DNA of 64,000 bases, taken from assembly GCA_037126765.1 (NCBI GenBank), contig JBBCBC010000001.1, positions 22,152,622 to 22,216,621 of the forward strand. Reading direction: 5' to 3'. Source of the DNA: Stenogyne calaminthoides (taxonomy: Eukaryota > Streptophyta > Magnoliopsida > Lamiales > Lamiaceae). The translations under genes and the position numbers were made by a program. The notes under the pieces were generated by a model. The model searched no databases, was not told the DNA's origin, and worked only from the letters and a program-made list of their open reading frames with translations. Shown one piece after another: positions 33,129 to 44,911 of this stretch. Position 1 is the first letter of the stretch. Each line of letters begins with the position of its first letter.

Positions 33129-33486
33129 CATACCCTTTTCTGGGATAGGGGTGCATGCCAAAGAAGTTCTAGAGTTGATCTACAATGATATTTGTGGATC
33201 ATTGCCCACTCTAGCTAGGGGTCACTTCGAGTACTTCATCGCTTTTACTGATGATTTCTCAAGATACGGATACGTGTATCTTATGAAACACAAATTTGAA
33301 TCTTTTGAGAAATTCAAAGAGTTTAAAGCTGAAGTAGAGAAGCAACTTGGTAAGAGTATCAAAGACTCTTTGATCAAATCGAAGAGGTGAATACCTTAGC
33401 CATGAATTCACTGATTACTTGAAGTTACATGGAATCTAGTCACAATGGACTCCTCCTAGAACACCTCAAATGGATGGTCATCTGAC
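33129..33486 (+). pseudogene. pol: E1b integrase core fragment
   Basis: From PFSGIGVHAKEVLELIYNDICG through YEYFIAFTDDFSRYGYVYLMKHK-type sequence (here FEYFIAFTDDFSRYGYVYLM) to EKQLGKSI, the start of the copia integrase catalytic core. The segment with the second Asp and the Glu is degraded (a frame lesion near 33378), and the sequence breaks at 33486 against SIRE-B. The integrase C-terminus and the linker to RT are missing from the window. Confidence 0.78.
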
Positions 33487-34399
33487 CCATCATGGACATT
33501 TCAAATTTCCCTTGCATCAGTTTGTTGAATCTATCACATAGGTTCTTATTGGGAGATCCGAAGATGATGTCGTCCACATAGATCTGAACCATCAGAATAA
33601 CTTCTCCATCTTCTATTCTGAATAAGGTTCTATCTACTATTCCTTTTGTGAATCAACTATTTATCAAGAACTGAGATAGTGTATCATACCAAGCTCGAAG
33701 AGCTTGTTTCAGGCCATAAAGAGTTTTTCTTAAACGGTACACCTGGTTGCCTTTTTCAAAGCTAGGAGGTTGTTCAACATAAACTTCCTCAACTAGTACC
33801 CCGTTTAAGAATGCACTCTTTACATCCATCTGATACACAATAAACCCTCTATGGGCAGCATATGCCAGAAACAACCGAATGGCTTCCAAGCGAGCGACTG
33901 GTGCAAAGGTCTCATCATAATCAATTCCTTCTGATTGTGAATACCCCTTAGCAACAAGTCTTGCCTTATTTCTGGTTATGACATTATTCTCATCTCTCTT
34001 GTTCTTGAATACCCACTTGGTGCCTATCACATCTTGATGAGTTGGTCTGTCCACCAGTTTCCAAACCTGATTCCTTTCAAACTGCTCTAATTCTTCTTGC
34101 ATGGCTAGGATCCAGCTAGAATATTGTAGAGCTTCTTCTATGGTGATTGGTTCCTTCAAAGACAGATAACAACAATACATGGCACTTTCACCAACCTGAT
34201 GTCTAGTTTGGACTCGGGCATTCGGATTGCCAATTATCAGATCAGTCGGATGGTCACTTAACCAAGTCCTTCTTTTCTGATGTATATCAGTTTGGATATC
34301 ATCATCCTCATCTGATACTGAGTCACTAGTAGTTGGGAGTGGTGCAGTTATATGATCCACTTGACATGGACAATTCTCAGCTGATGTTGGAATCATCAT
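33487..34399 (-). pseudogene. pol: SIRE-B reverse transcriptase, truncated
   Basis: Open from 34399 down to 33653 with WKLVDRPTHQDVIGTKWVF, YQMDVKSAFLNG and LYGLKQALRAWY (Pro to Leu in the usual QAPRAW). After a stop the reading continues through the catalytic VDDIIFGSPN near 33560-33580 to EMSMMG, where homology ends at 33487. Thumb and RNase H are missing. Confidence 0.82.
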
Positions 34400-34408
34400 A
34401 TGCTGATG

Positions 34409-35520
34409 TCAGTCCGTAGGAACATCAGGTGTTCCCCCTGAACCAGATGGTTCAGTTGATACTGTCTCAGCTGTACCAGCTTCTTCATCGACAGTTGTAC
34501 GTACCTTTGGGTCTAATTGACCTGGTGAATCAGTAAGATCAAGTTTTGGAATATACACAGTTACGTGATCTGATCCCTTGTCTTTGATACTCAACTGATC
34601 CATTTTCTGTGCATCAGGTATTGGTTGATCTAGTACTGCTTGTTCTGAGGCAGATTTCTCTTGTTCAGAGGATGTCTCATCAAAGACCACATGAGGTGTT
34701 TCTTCCACAACTAGGGTTCGCCTATTGAACACCCTGAAAGCCTTGCTAGTTGAGGAATATCCTAAGAATATGCCCTCATCTGCCTTGGCCTCAAAGGTTT
34801 TCAACTGGCTCTTTCCATTGTTGTTTATGAAACACTTGCACCCAAAAACATGGAAGTAAGAAACACGAGGTTTTCTGCCCTTCCACAGTTCATAGGGTGT
34901 TTTGAAGTGAATCTTAGTCAGAGAGCATCTGTTATGAGTGTGGCATGCAGTATTGACGGCTTCTGCCCAGAAACGGTTTGGAGTTGCATGTTCAGCTAAC
35001 ATAGTTCGAGCAGCTTCTTTGAGTGTTCTATTTCTCCGTTCTGCTACTCCATTCTGTTGTGGTGTTCTTGCAGCTGATGTCTCATTTTGTATTCCAAACT
35101 TAGTGCAAAAATCAGTAATAAAGGAGTTCAGAAATTTTGTACCTTTATCGGACCTGATTTTCACAATACTGACACCCTTCTCATTTTGTAATTTCTTGAG
35201 CAGCTCGGGTATCTTAGTTGTTGTCTCATTCTTCTTATATAAGAATACCACCCAGGTAAACTTGGAGTAATCATCACCAGAGTGTATTTGCGTCCGCTGA
35301 GACTAAGTGGAGTAACTGGTCCAAATAAGTCCATATGGAGCAGTTGCAGTACTCTGATGGATGCTGATCCTGGGATCCCTTTGAATGAGGCTTTAACCTG
35401 TTTTTCTTTCTGACATGCGACACATGTCTGATCCTTAGAGAATACCTCATTCGGGAGACCCTCAACCAGGGACATCCTTGATATCTTGTTAAGGGTTTTA
35501 AAGTTCAGATGGCTCATTCT
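34409..35520 (-). pseudogene. pol: SIRE-B integrase
   Basis: HHCC end and core start lie in 35161-35517 (HLNFKTLNKISRMSLVEGLPNEVF, CVACQKEKQ, LLHMDLFGPVTP), then a frameshift near 35260-35280. The core continues in 34409-35251 with KIRSDKGTKF (Asp kept; the usual Glu after GT is Lys) and QNGVAERRNRTLKEA (Glu kept). The C-terminal part ends in a Gly/Ser-rich linker (EPSGSGGTPD). One stop separates it from RT. Confidence 0.82.
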
Positions 35521-35940
35521 CTTGTGCTAGAGCCAACTGATGCTTTTGGAACTCTTAACAATCAGGCATGCATTTCTTGGACAACTGTTCCAATCAGCAG
35601 TGTAGATCGTTCCCTTCCTTGAACCAGTTAACAAAATCTATTGAGTAGCTCGATTCTTGATAGTGCATTGATCAGTCGAGAACTCGACGCTGAATCCGTT
35701 GTCGTAGAATTGTGAAACCGATAACAGGTTATGCTTCAAACCATCGACATACGAGACTCCAGTAACCTGTACATCATCATTCTCTAAGGTTCCGAATCCT
35801 ATGGTGAAACCAAAGTTATCATCACCAAAGAGTACACGTGGGCCTTCTTGTTCTGTGTAAGAGCAAGGAGATGTTTGCTTCCTGTCATGTGCCTTGAGCA
35901 TCCACTATCGATGTACCAGATAGTTGCTTGTACACCTTCT
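35521..35940 (-). pseudogene. pol: SIRE-B protease and pre-integrase
   Basis: The active site WYIDSGCSRHMTG is read at about 35915-35877 on the minus strand. A frameshift follows near 35860, after which TEQEGPRVLFGDDNFGF...GVSYVDGLKHNLLSVSQFYDNGFSVEF (35638-35860) continues in another frame. Further stops lie in the pre-integrase part (35521-35637). Confidence 0.75.
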
Positions 35941-35974
35941 TTATTGGTCAAACCCACGTGAACCTGCAATCAGA

Positions 35975-38537
35975 TCAGGCTTTAGATACCCCAATAGAAT
36001 CGGGTCCTGGGGGGTTAGAAATACCTTTCGGGATCCAAATAAATCTGGCACCCTTGTTGAAAACAGAGGGCTTGATTTGTCTCCCATAAACATCTACATA
36101 ATCATACGTCTCTTCATATGCAATCTGGTCAGTATGATCATTAGTGTGAGCCTTGGATGAATCAGAAGACTTGGTATTTTTTGTTAATATTTGTCTTCTT
36201 TTAATCCAGTGGGGCTCAGGTGCAGCAGCCCTAGGTTTCTGATTGTAAGGGTAGGTACGACTGCTACCATTAAAAGATTCATATCTTTTTGGCATAGATG
36301 GTCTTAGCAGTTTACCCTTAGCTTGCTTGTTAGGCAGCTTGACCTGATTAGGTTTCAGATCAGATTTCCCTTTGAGAGGTTGTCTTTTCTGATTCCTAAT
36401 CTGCTGATCAGGTTGAGGTTTCTTCAGAAGAACAGGGTTCTTCTATTGATTCCTCGGCTGATGCTTGATCAGTTGGGGTCCATTTATGTTCCCTTTCTGA
36501 TCCGACACTTGTCTTACTTGTTCAGTAGGTCTGTTTCCCTTATCTGATACAGATTTTGATTTTCTTGTATCTTGATCAGAAACTCGTTTGATTACACTTT
36601 TCTGAAGTGAACTAAACGGGGTTATTGAGGATGCAGAATGGTGTTCATACCCAATTCCTTTCTTATTAGTTGACGTTCGAAAATAGTTGTTCAGATCTTG
36701 AACAGTCTTAGGTGATTTCGTGAAAACTTCTATTTTCTTACGCAAACTATCCTCAGTAATTTTTAGACTCTCATGCAGTCGGAAGAGTTCATCAAACTTA
36801 GCTTGAAGGATTTTGAGATCATCGGCTTGTTGTTTGTTAATGGCTAACTGTTCCTTAATCTGTTTATTCTGATTAGAAGAACTGACTTTCAGAAGCTCCA
36901 GTTCTGCAGTCATTTTCTGAACAGTCTCAACTGATTTCAGTTCAGTAGCTTTTCTTGCAGCATTATCTTTAACAAGTTGAATGTTCTCTATCCTTAGCTT
37001 GTCGTTCTCAGCTTCCACTATAGTATAAGTGTCTACTGCAATGGATAGATCATCAAGCAATTGCTCACTGTAGAGCTGCAGGTCAATCTCTCCAGCAGGT
37101 GTGCTCAGCACAACTGGTGTGGAAACAGAAAACACAGATGGTTTAGAAGATACCTCAGATTGATCTTCTTCCTTGGCCATGAGACAGATGTCATCATCAG
37201 ATCATCAAAGTCGTTGAGGTCATCAGTATTGCTCAACAGGCAGAAGTCTTCTACAGATGAGTAACCAGAATCTTCTGATGGCAGATAAGAATCATCTATT
37301 CCAGTAGTGTCAGCAACCATAACTTTCCTATCTTTGTATCGTTGCTCTCTCCTGTTCCTCTTATCTTCTCTTTCTCTAGGCATCAGGTCAGGGCAGTCTG
37401 CACTGTAGTGACCTGGTTTCTGGCAGTTGAAGCAGACTCTTCTCTCCACAGAACTTCTTCTGGCAGGTGAGTCATGTCTTCTGTATGACCTGTCAGGTGA
37501 CTTCCCAATTTACCTTTGATCTGAATTTCTCTTTTCTGATTTGTGATCTTCAGCACGATCATCTCTTTTCTTTTCTCTTTGGTCGTCTCTTACATCGCCG
37601 GATCTGTTTCTTTCTGCGATCATCGGATGATCTTCTTTCTCTTCCTCTGCTATTCTGATAGTCTTTGTAAAATCTCCTATACTTTCCCAATTGAATATTT
37701 GATCTTTCAAGCTTTCTGGTGAGTAGAGCAATCTGTTCAGCTTGACTAACAATATTTCCAATAGGCACATATGATTTTGAGCAGCTGCCGCCTGCTTTGA
37801 ATGTTACTGTTTTTATTGTTGCATGTGTAGTTTCGGCAGATGACTCATCATCTTCCTCTTGCCCTCTCTCAATCAGGTCGAATTCATGGGCTTTTCATTT
37901 AAAACAAAATTTACTCGGCTTCATCTTCGCTATGTCCTGGCAGTCCTTGATCACGGTAACCTTCATATCCCACTTTTTCGTCAAAGATCTCAAGATTTTG
38001 TAGTTGATATCCTTGTCGGTCATTTCTCATCCTAACTCTCCGAGCTTGTTGATGGACATGGTAATTCTTCCATCTAGCTGGTTGATCATCTCATTGGGCA
38101 GGATCTTGAGTTTCTCGAACTCAACCCGATTCGCCTTATGTCTATTTGTCCTTTATCCGGTCGTTTTTCCTCGATATCTCGGCTAGAGTATCCCACATCG
38201 CTTCGCGATCTTGAGGTACTTGATCTTTTCATTTGGTTATCTTGTTCATCGCCTTCATAATGATGTGTGCGCCACAAAGATATCCGAGATTGGACAATTT
38301 CCTTTCCTCAGCATCCATCAGAGAAGGACTCTTTCTGATTTTGGCTCCAACTGGAAATTCTGGATCACCTCCTTCAGCTGGATTATTGTAGTAGATAATG
38401 AAAGGTCCTTGTTCAAGAACTTCCACCATTCTGCTGCTTATAGCTCCCAGATGATTGCTCATGAGTATGACCCAGTCTGCATACTCATCAATAGAAAACT
38501 TGGGTAGATCCTGATACATACCAGATATATTATCCAT
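35975..38537 (-). pseudogene. gag: SIRE-B gag, frameshifted
   Basis: Start MDNISGMYQDLPKFSIDEYADWVILM (38537) with the N-terminal gag domain to about 38229, then several frameshifts (38000-38280, 37500-37770). The zinc knuckle CFNCQKPGHYSADC is intact (about 37430-37390), unlike in SIRE-A and SIRE-C. A coiled coil follows (36443-37180), then a basic tail ending IWIPKG...GVSKA and TGA at 35975-35977, at the same boundary where SIRE-A and SIRE-C also have TGA. In this copy protease lies in a different frame from gag. Confidence 0.78.
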
Positions 38538-38663
38538 GCTGTCTGTGAGTTTTGAAAACAGATGAATTTAAAAAAACAGGTTTTTCAAGATCTTTTCAAG
38601 TGACCACAATGATTATTCCTCAAGAACCGATGATACTCAAAGCCAGTGGTCCGTAGAACCACT

Positions 38664-38675
38664 GCTCTAATACCA
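38664..38675 (-). other. SIRE-B primer binding site
   Basis: Reverse complement reads TGGTATTAGAGC, one mismatch from the initiator tRNA-Met site, two bases inside the LTR. Confidence 0.8.
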
Positions 38676-38677
38676 CT

Positions 38678-40094
38678 TGTAGGTCCCGAACGGGTTTTGA
38701 GAGGGCAGAAGTCTAGAGGGGATGGGTGATCAGAGTGCGTGAGGATTAGTTTGGACTGATATCCAACTTACTGATCACCTGATAGCAGATCAGTTCGATG
38801 TCTATCAGTTTAACTGATGTGCGGAAGCAAGTTTTAACCCGCGAACAACCGGGGCTTAGAAGAATCGATTCGCAAAGATGTTTTCAATCAGATGACTAAA
38901 GTGTCAAACTGATCAGATCAGTTGCTTGATGCAGACTGATCCCAACTCAGAATATGTATGCAATTTAAACTCAGGTTGTGTGCAGTAGTGTAAAGTAGGT
39001 AAGAACAAGTAAATACACATAGAATTTTATAGTGGTTCGGACAACAGTCCTACGTCCACTCTTACCTATCACAAGGGGCACCAACTTAACCAACTGGACT
39101 TAGTTTATTGTGTTAGTCCAACACAGTACAACCAACAGATGTTTAGAGAGTTCTCACTCAACCGATCCCAGAAATCAGAACTAGAAACCCTAGTCTGAAA
39201 TCTTGCTAAACAAACTTAACCTAACTTTAAGTTTGGGTAAAGATTTGTTGTTTGTTCCAACTGGAATTCTATCCTAGTTTTGAGGTAGCCTTAAGCTAGT
39301 GGATAAGAATTCTATGCTAAGAACTAATGGGATGAACACTTAGTAATATTCTTCAAATTTGTGTTCTTCGTGCGGAAATTGTTATGGCTTGAGCTTGATG
39401 ATGATTTCCGTATTTTCACTATGAAGATTAATCCCATATTTATAGACCTCAAAATCAAATAGCCGTTGGAGAGCAATTTGAATTTCAGGCTATATTTGGT
39501 AGTTTGCAGGCTTGATATGACGTGCTTCAGGAACGGCATGGCCGAAAGCATGTATGTTTGTCCTTTGTAGCCGTTTGCTCTGATATGTCATATCATGCAA
39601 TGTCAGCTTTTGTACATACATGTCAATCCCTCATTGGCTAACAAGGACACTTATTCGGCGTCTTTGTAAAGCCAACTATGTTGACATTCTTCTGGTCTGA
39701 TTTACATCGAATGCCTTGGATAAGCAGTTAAGCTTATCACTTTTCTGACTAGGCAGAACTGATCAAGACTTTTACTGATCAGTTGCCTTGAGTCTACTGA
39801 TATGGTTGTCTTAGCTTCAACCAATCAACTCTACTGATGTCTTCGTAGAGTAGGTCTTCTGGTCTGCTGCGTCTTGAAAATAATGTCTTCTGATTCTCAC
39901 TATTGATCTTCGCTACTGATCTTGACCTGTCTGTGCAATTTGAGTTTCTCCTTAAGAAATGTGACCTAGTCTAATACATCAGTTGTTTAACATGTTTAGC
40001 TGGTTTTCTATCATATCATCAGTCGACTAATAGGTTAGACTGGTCCTATTACAACTGTTTTGGAACTTCCATCAAAACTATAAATTTCCCAACA
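38678..40094 (-). mobile_element. SIRE-B 5' LTR
   Basis: On the plus strand it runs TGTAGGTCCCGAACGGG...AAATTTCCCAACA. It aligns with the SIRE-D LTR (58892-60448) but is 140 bp shorter. A TATA box (reverse complement of ATATTTATAGACC) is at about 39436-39446. The right junction pentamer is CTTAT (40095-40099). Confidence 0.85.
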
Positions 40095-40330
40095 CTTATT
40101 CTGAAGTAATATCATATATTGATTCAGGGAAGTGGCATGAAGCCATGAAATCCGAGATGGACTCGATGCACACCAATCAAGTCTGGGACTTGGTTGAGTT
40201 GCCTGAATGGGTTAGACTCATATGTTGCGATTGGGTCTTCAAGAGCAAGACCACTGCAAATGGCAAAGTACAAACCTACAAAGATAGGTTGGTGGCGAAG
40301 GGTTATAGTCAACGCGAAGGCATTGACTAT
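40095..40330 (+). pseudogene. pol: E1b reverse transcriptase, first part
   Basis: Reading resumes with YIDSGKWHEAMKSEMDSM, NQVWDLVELPEWV and WVFKSKT...RLVAKGYSQREGIDY, the N-terminal fingers of copia RT. SIRE-C interrupts it at 40330; ACTAT (40326-40330) is duplicated at 55029-55033. Confidence 0.85.
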
Positions 40331-42404
40331 TGTTGGGAGATGAATTTAATAAAGAGAGATTTTGATTAGATCCCAAAACCCCTGAGTATGACATGTTCAG
40401 GATAATCTTGATAGTTGAGTCAGGATTCAGTTTTAGAGTGTTCAGGATGCTATCTGCAAAATGTATAGTCGGCAGATATAGATCAGGATAGGTTCTGAAG
40501 ACTCAGTAAGTTTCTGAAGAAACTAAAGTTTCAGTATGAAACTGAAGTTTCTGAAGTTTCGATGAAATGAAGTTTACAAGTTTCAAAGATGAAATCGAGA
40601 TATCAAGACTTCGATTAGAAATCGAGAATCAAGACTCGATTAGAAACGAGATCTTCAAGACTTCGATGAGAAACTCAAGACTCAAGATGAAGACTTCGAG
40701 ATATCGGTCAAGATATCTGTGAAGACTCAGAAGTCACTGAAGACTCAGAAGTCACTGAAGACTCTGAAGACTCAGAAGACCCTGAAGACGCAGAAGATGT
40801 AAGATCAAGATCAAGGATACCAAGGCACACTAATTACTGAAGACTTAGTAATGTACTGAATGCTCAGTATAAACCTGAATGTTCCGAGGCACTGAAAATA
40901 TCTATCTGAAGGATTCAATACTGAGAAAAACTCGATTCCTTAGAAAAATAGATATTATCCAAGACATTCTCATGCAGACAAAAGGAACTAAGACAAAGTG
41001 TTGTTAAGGTTATATCACTCAGAGATGTAACCAAAAAGAGCCTTTGAGGTTGTCTACCTTTAACTGGAGACAAAAGTCAAAAAGAAGAAGAAAAAGATCA
41101 GACATTATCGACATCGACAAATGACAAGTCATTTGAAAAAGATGTCAGAAGTACTAAGTTTCAGACTGCAAAAAGTGATGACCAGCTACATGAAAAGCAG
41201 CTTACCTAAAACGTGCTAGGGAGTCTCAAACCCTAAATATAGTTGTTCATCACACACCATAAGAGGAAACTCATGGAACTATCTCTTCCAACGGATAGTT
41301 TTTCAAGATTGACCTTGGTGTTTGCCTATAAATACTTGTGACCCTCTACATTGAAGGTTACGGGAAATTTGTAAGCAACTCAAGAGCTCAAACTTATTAT
41401 TGCAAGTTGAAGCACTCGAAAAACCAAGAATTTCCCAAGTGCTTTATTTCTAAGAGAGCTCATTCCACTAAGCCTAGCTTGATAAGATATATCCAAAGCT
41501 TAGTCGAGATATTCTAGCCTTTGCATTGTTCTTAATTGTAAAGGATATCTCATCCTAGTTGGAAACCAACCAAGAAACCCCAAACCCTTTGTAAGGTAGT
41601 TTGAGTGTGATTGTTGGTGAGATTGGAGTTGTAAAGAGTTAGTAAACTACAAGGAGGTAATCAGAAAGCTCTTGAGGAGATGTGAGTAATCTATCTTGGA
41701 TAGACAGAAAGCTTGTGTGTGTTTTGAGTTAGTAAACTACAGAGGTAGTCAGAAAGCTCAAAATAGAAAGGTTAGTAAACTACAAGAGGTAGTCAGAAAG
41801 CCTTAGGATGTGATTAGTGAATTTTTCTGAAGTGATCAGGGAGAGTAGACGTAGGAGCTTGAGTCTCTGAACCACTATAACTTGTTGTGTTCTTTACTTT
41901 CTGTTTTGCTTTGATTAACTGTTGCATATCTTTAAACTGAAAGCATATTTTCACTGATATTCAGTTGGAATCAATCCACTAAAGTTGCATCTGAACTGAA
42001 TCACAGCCTAATCACTGTTCCATTAAAAAGGAAGGTTTTCAGCAAAAGCTTAAAACGAGTATAAACTAAGGGCCAACCATTCCGCAGACATCCGAAAGTA
42101 GCTAGAACGGATAGTTACCAAACCGAACTTACTCTTCCGAGGGTTCAGTAAGTTAGTTATCTGATCCAAGCAGCTCAGGATCTCTGAAAACTCAGGATCA
42201 GTTGGGATTATCTGAGGTATCTGAAAGCAACTCAGGATCACTGTCTCAGGTAGACTTTGACTCAGAGCGATTTATGCTTCTCAGGACCAAATCATCAGGA
42301 CAACCTGACCCAAGCTGACCTCAGTAAAGAAAAGTTTTAAAAACACTGAAACACGTGTATTCCCCCCCATACACGTGTAAGACTCGTTTACACCGGGACC
42401 AACA
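40331..42404 (+). mobile_element. SIRE-C 5' LTR
   Basis: Starts TGTTGGGAGATGAATTTAAT, ends CACCGGGACCAACA. TATA box at 41326-41336, U5 hairpin at 42351-42378, GAAGACTCAGAAG-type repeats at 40721-40798. Between 42080 and 42140 nearly every difference from its own 3' LTR falls on a CTGA- or CAGA-type word. Confidence 0.92.
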
Positions 42405-42406
42405 AG

Positions 42407-42418
42407 TGGTATCAGAGC
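42407..42418 (+). other. SIRE-C primer binding site
   Basis: TGGTATCAGAGC two bases after the 5' LTR, complementary to initiator tRNA-Met. Confidence 0.9.
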
Positions 42419-42529
42419 AGTGGTTCAACTTGACCACCTGCTTTGTTGACCAAAGTCTTATTTGCTAAAATACTTGTGGTCTACCTGAACAGATCTTATT
42501 TTGCTGAATTCTTAAAAGACTCATATAAA

Positions 42530-44911
42530 ATATCTTCTAAGAAACTTCCCATGTTCTCAGTAGAGAACTATGATTTATGGAGACTGGGAATGCAGGCTCA
42601 CCTGTATTCCAAACATGAACGTATGTGGAGAGTGGTCTCTGAAGGGCCATTCCAATTTACTGTGGTGAATCCCAGAGGAATGTAAAAATGAGAGAAATGA
42701 TCCCGAATAGAATTTCCTAAGTCCGATGACCAACCCGACTCTGAGGAGAGGAAGTTAGTCAATCTAGACTATATTGCTAAAGACACACTATATCAAATCT
42801 GATTGATGATGGTGTGATGGGAATGATTTCTCACTGTAATACTGCAAAAGAAATTTTGGATACACTAGTTGTAATGTGTCAAGGCACAGATCATATCAAG
42901 GAAAACAAACTTTCAGTTGCAATTGGAAAGTTTGATAGTTTTGAAATGGAAGATGGTGAATCTATAGACAAATTGGAAGTCGGATTCACTAGCATTATGA
43001 ATGATCTGAATGCACTTGGAAAGAGATATCCACAGAGAGAAGTGGCATTGAAAATTCTTAGAGGTCTTTCTAAGAAATGGGATATTCATGTTGTGGTGAT
43101 TGAAAACACCAAAAACATTGATTCAATGCCATATCAACAAGTCTTCTCTGTGCTGAAGGCCTATGAGTTTGTAATTGATAAGAAATCTAAAAAGGCTGAC
43201 AACAAAGATGACTCATCATCTAGTAAAAATGTGGCTTTCAAAGCCAAGGATAAAACCTGTAAAACTAGAGAGTCTGAGAACTCCCTTGCTAAGAATCAGG
43301 ATGAGCATGAGGATATGCTAGCACTGATGGCAAGGAGGTTTGAAAGACTTAATAGTCGATATGGAAAATACAAAAACTATTACAGGAATCACAGGTACCA
43401 GAAGAAAGCTGGGGACAAATCAACTGAGAAGAAGAAGGACCTGAAAGCTGAAGGGTCTTCATCCAAAAGGAAGGACTCCAAATCCAAAGAAGAAAGTGAT
43501 CAGGATGATGATGCCAACAGATGCTAAAATTGACAAAAGAAAGGTCACTTCCAGTATGATTGTCCTGGCCTGAGTGCTAAGGAGAGAAGAGAAAGACAAG
43601 CTAAAAGAGACAAGAAGTTCTCTAGCAAAAAGGCCATGGTTGCAGAAGAAGAACATTCTGAGGAAGGATCTAGCTCTTCAGATGAAATATTCTCAGACAG
43701 TGAAAGTAATGACCTCTGTCTAATGGTTGTTGAGTAGGTAAACTCTTCTTTCTCTGTTGTTGCTCCTACACTAGCACAAGAGTTGTCAAGTTCAACTGTA
43801 AACAGTCAATTTGACCTGATGGATTCTTTTGAGAGTCTGATGAAGGACTATGCTGTTTTACAAGAACTGCTAAATGAAACTCAAGAGCAGAATACAGAAC
43901 TGAAAGCTGAAAATCTTAAGTGGAAAGACTCTAGCAATACTGAAATCACTTCTCAATTAATGGGAGCTACTGATGAACTGGATGTTCTGAAAGTACAACT
44001 CTCAGAGAAAGAGAAGTTGATAAATACCCTGAATGAAAAGCTAGAGAAATCCACTGAAGGGATTCAGCTGATCAGAACCAAGTTCAATGACCTCTCTGAG
44101 AAGCATGAGACTCTACAGAACTGTGAGGATAGTGCGCAGAAGAAGCTAACTCTATTGAATACTGCATCTAAAGTAATAGATGAAATTCAGAGTTATCAGA
44201 GACCTGCCACTATAAAATCTGGATTGGGATACATTCCAGGGGGAACCTCACAAGGTCATCTGAATGTTGCATCAAGTAGCAAGAAGACAATCTTTGTTAA
44301 ACCAGTGGCACCTACACTTCAAACTGAAGAAATGCCCAAGGTGTTAGACAAGGGAAAAGGACCAATGGTTCCAGTAAAACTGAATGATCAGGTAGGTGAA
44401 GGCTAGAAAACCTGAGCACTCAGTAGGAAAATTTCAGGCAAGTACTTCGAAGCCTCAGGCTAAGAATGCAAACCTGAAAGGATCTGCACTGAACCCTCAG
44501 AGGAATCTTCAGAAGAGAAACACTCAGCAGAGACATTCTCAACTGAAGAGACCAAGTCCTCGGTATACTGAAAGACCCAAATTTCAGTACAGGCAACCTG
44601 AACCCCACTTGCCTAAGGGTAAAGGTTACCTGAACCCGAGTCAGCAAAGATTCAGACCGGCTGCACAGAAGCCAAAGCAAATGAACAAAAGGCCTATACT
44701 AAAGAAAAACTCTAAGGCTCATGTTCATGCTAAGGCAAGCACTCATACACAGGAAACTGCTAAGGCACCCAGAGTAGTAAATGTGTATGTAGATGTTTAT
44801 GGAAGACAGATCAGCCACTCTAAAGTGATTAGAGTTGTCAGGCAGATTTGGATTCCTAAAGGTACAGCTAACCTTGTAGGACCCTACACAAATTGGGTAC
44901 ATAAGAATTGA
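42530..44911 (+). pseudogene. gag: SIRE-C gag
   Basis: Homologous to SIRE-A gag, but the start codon is ATA (42530-42532) in place of ATG. A damaged patch at 42660-42800 shifts the frame, then 42814-43527 is open. The zinc knuckle at ~43520 has its tyrosine codon as TAA and second cysteine as TGA. An acidic stretch ends in TAG (43735-43737). The coiled coil (43783-44406) and basic tail (44396-44911) follow with a frameshift at ~44400. It ends WVHKN then TGA (44909-44911), the boundary stop shared with SIRE-A and SIRE-B. Confidence 0.83.

Larger units (their letters stand above)
33487..40094 (-). mobile_element. SIRE-B: truncated Sirevirus on the minus strand
   Basis: It carries, right to left: intact 5' LTR (38678-40094), PBS, gag, protease, integrase and RT to just after YVDD, ending abruptly at 33486/33487. 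RNase H, ORF3 and the 3' LTR are gone, as is the E1b stretch between integrase core and RT. A deletion spanning the left part of the insertion and adjoining E1b is the simplest cause. LTR sequence (TGTTGGGAAATTTATAG...GGGACCTACA) matches SIRE-D, not SIRE-A/C, so it is a second Sirevirus subfamily. Confidence 0.85.

Noticed and set aside
35924..38507. Plus-strand frames opposite SIRE-B.
   Set aside because: They are antisense shadows of minus-strand gag and pol.
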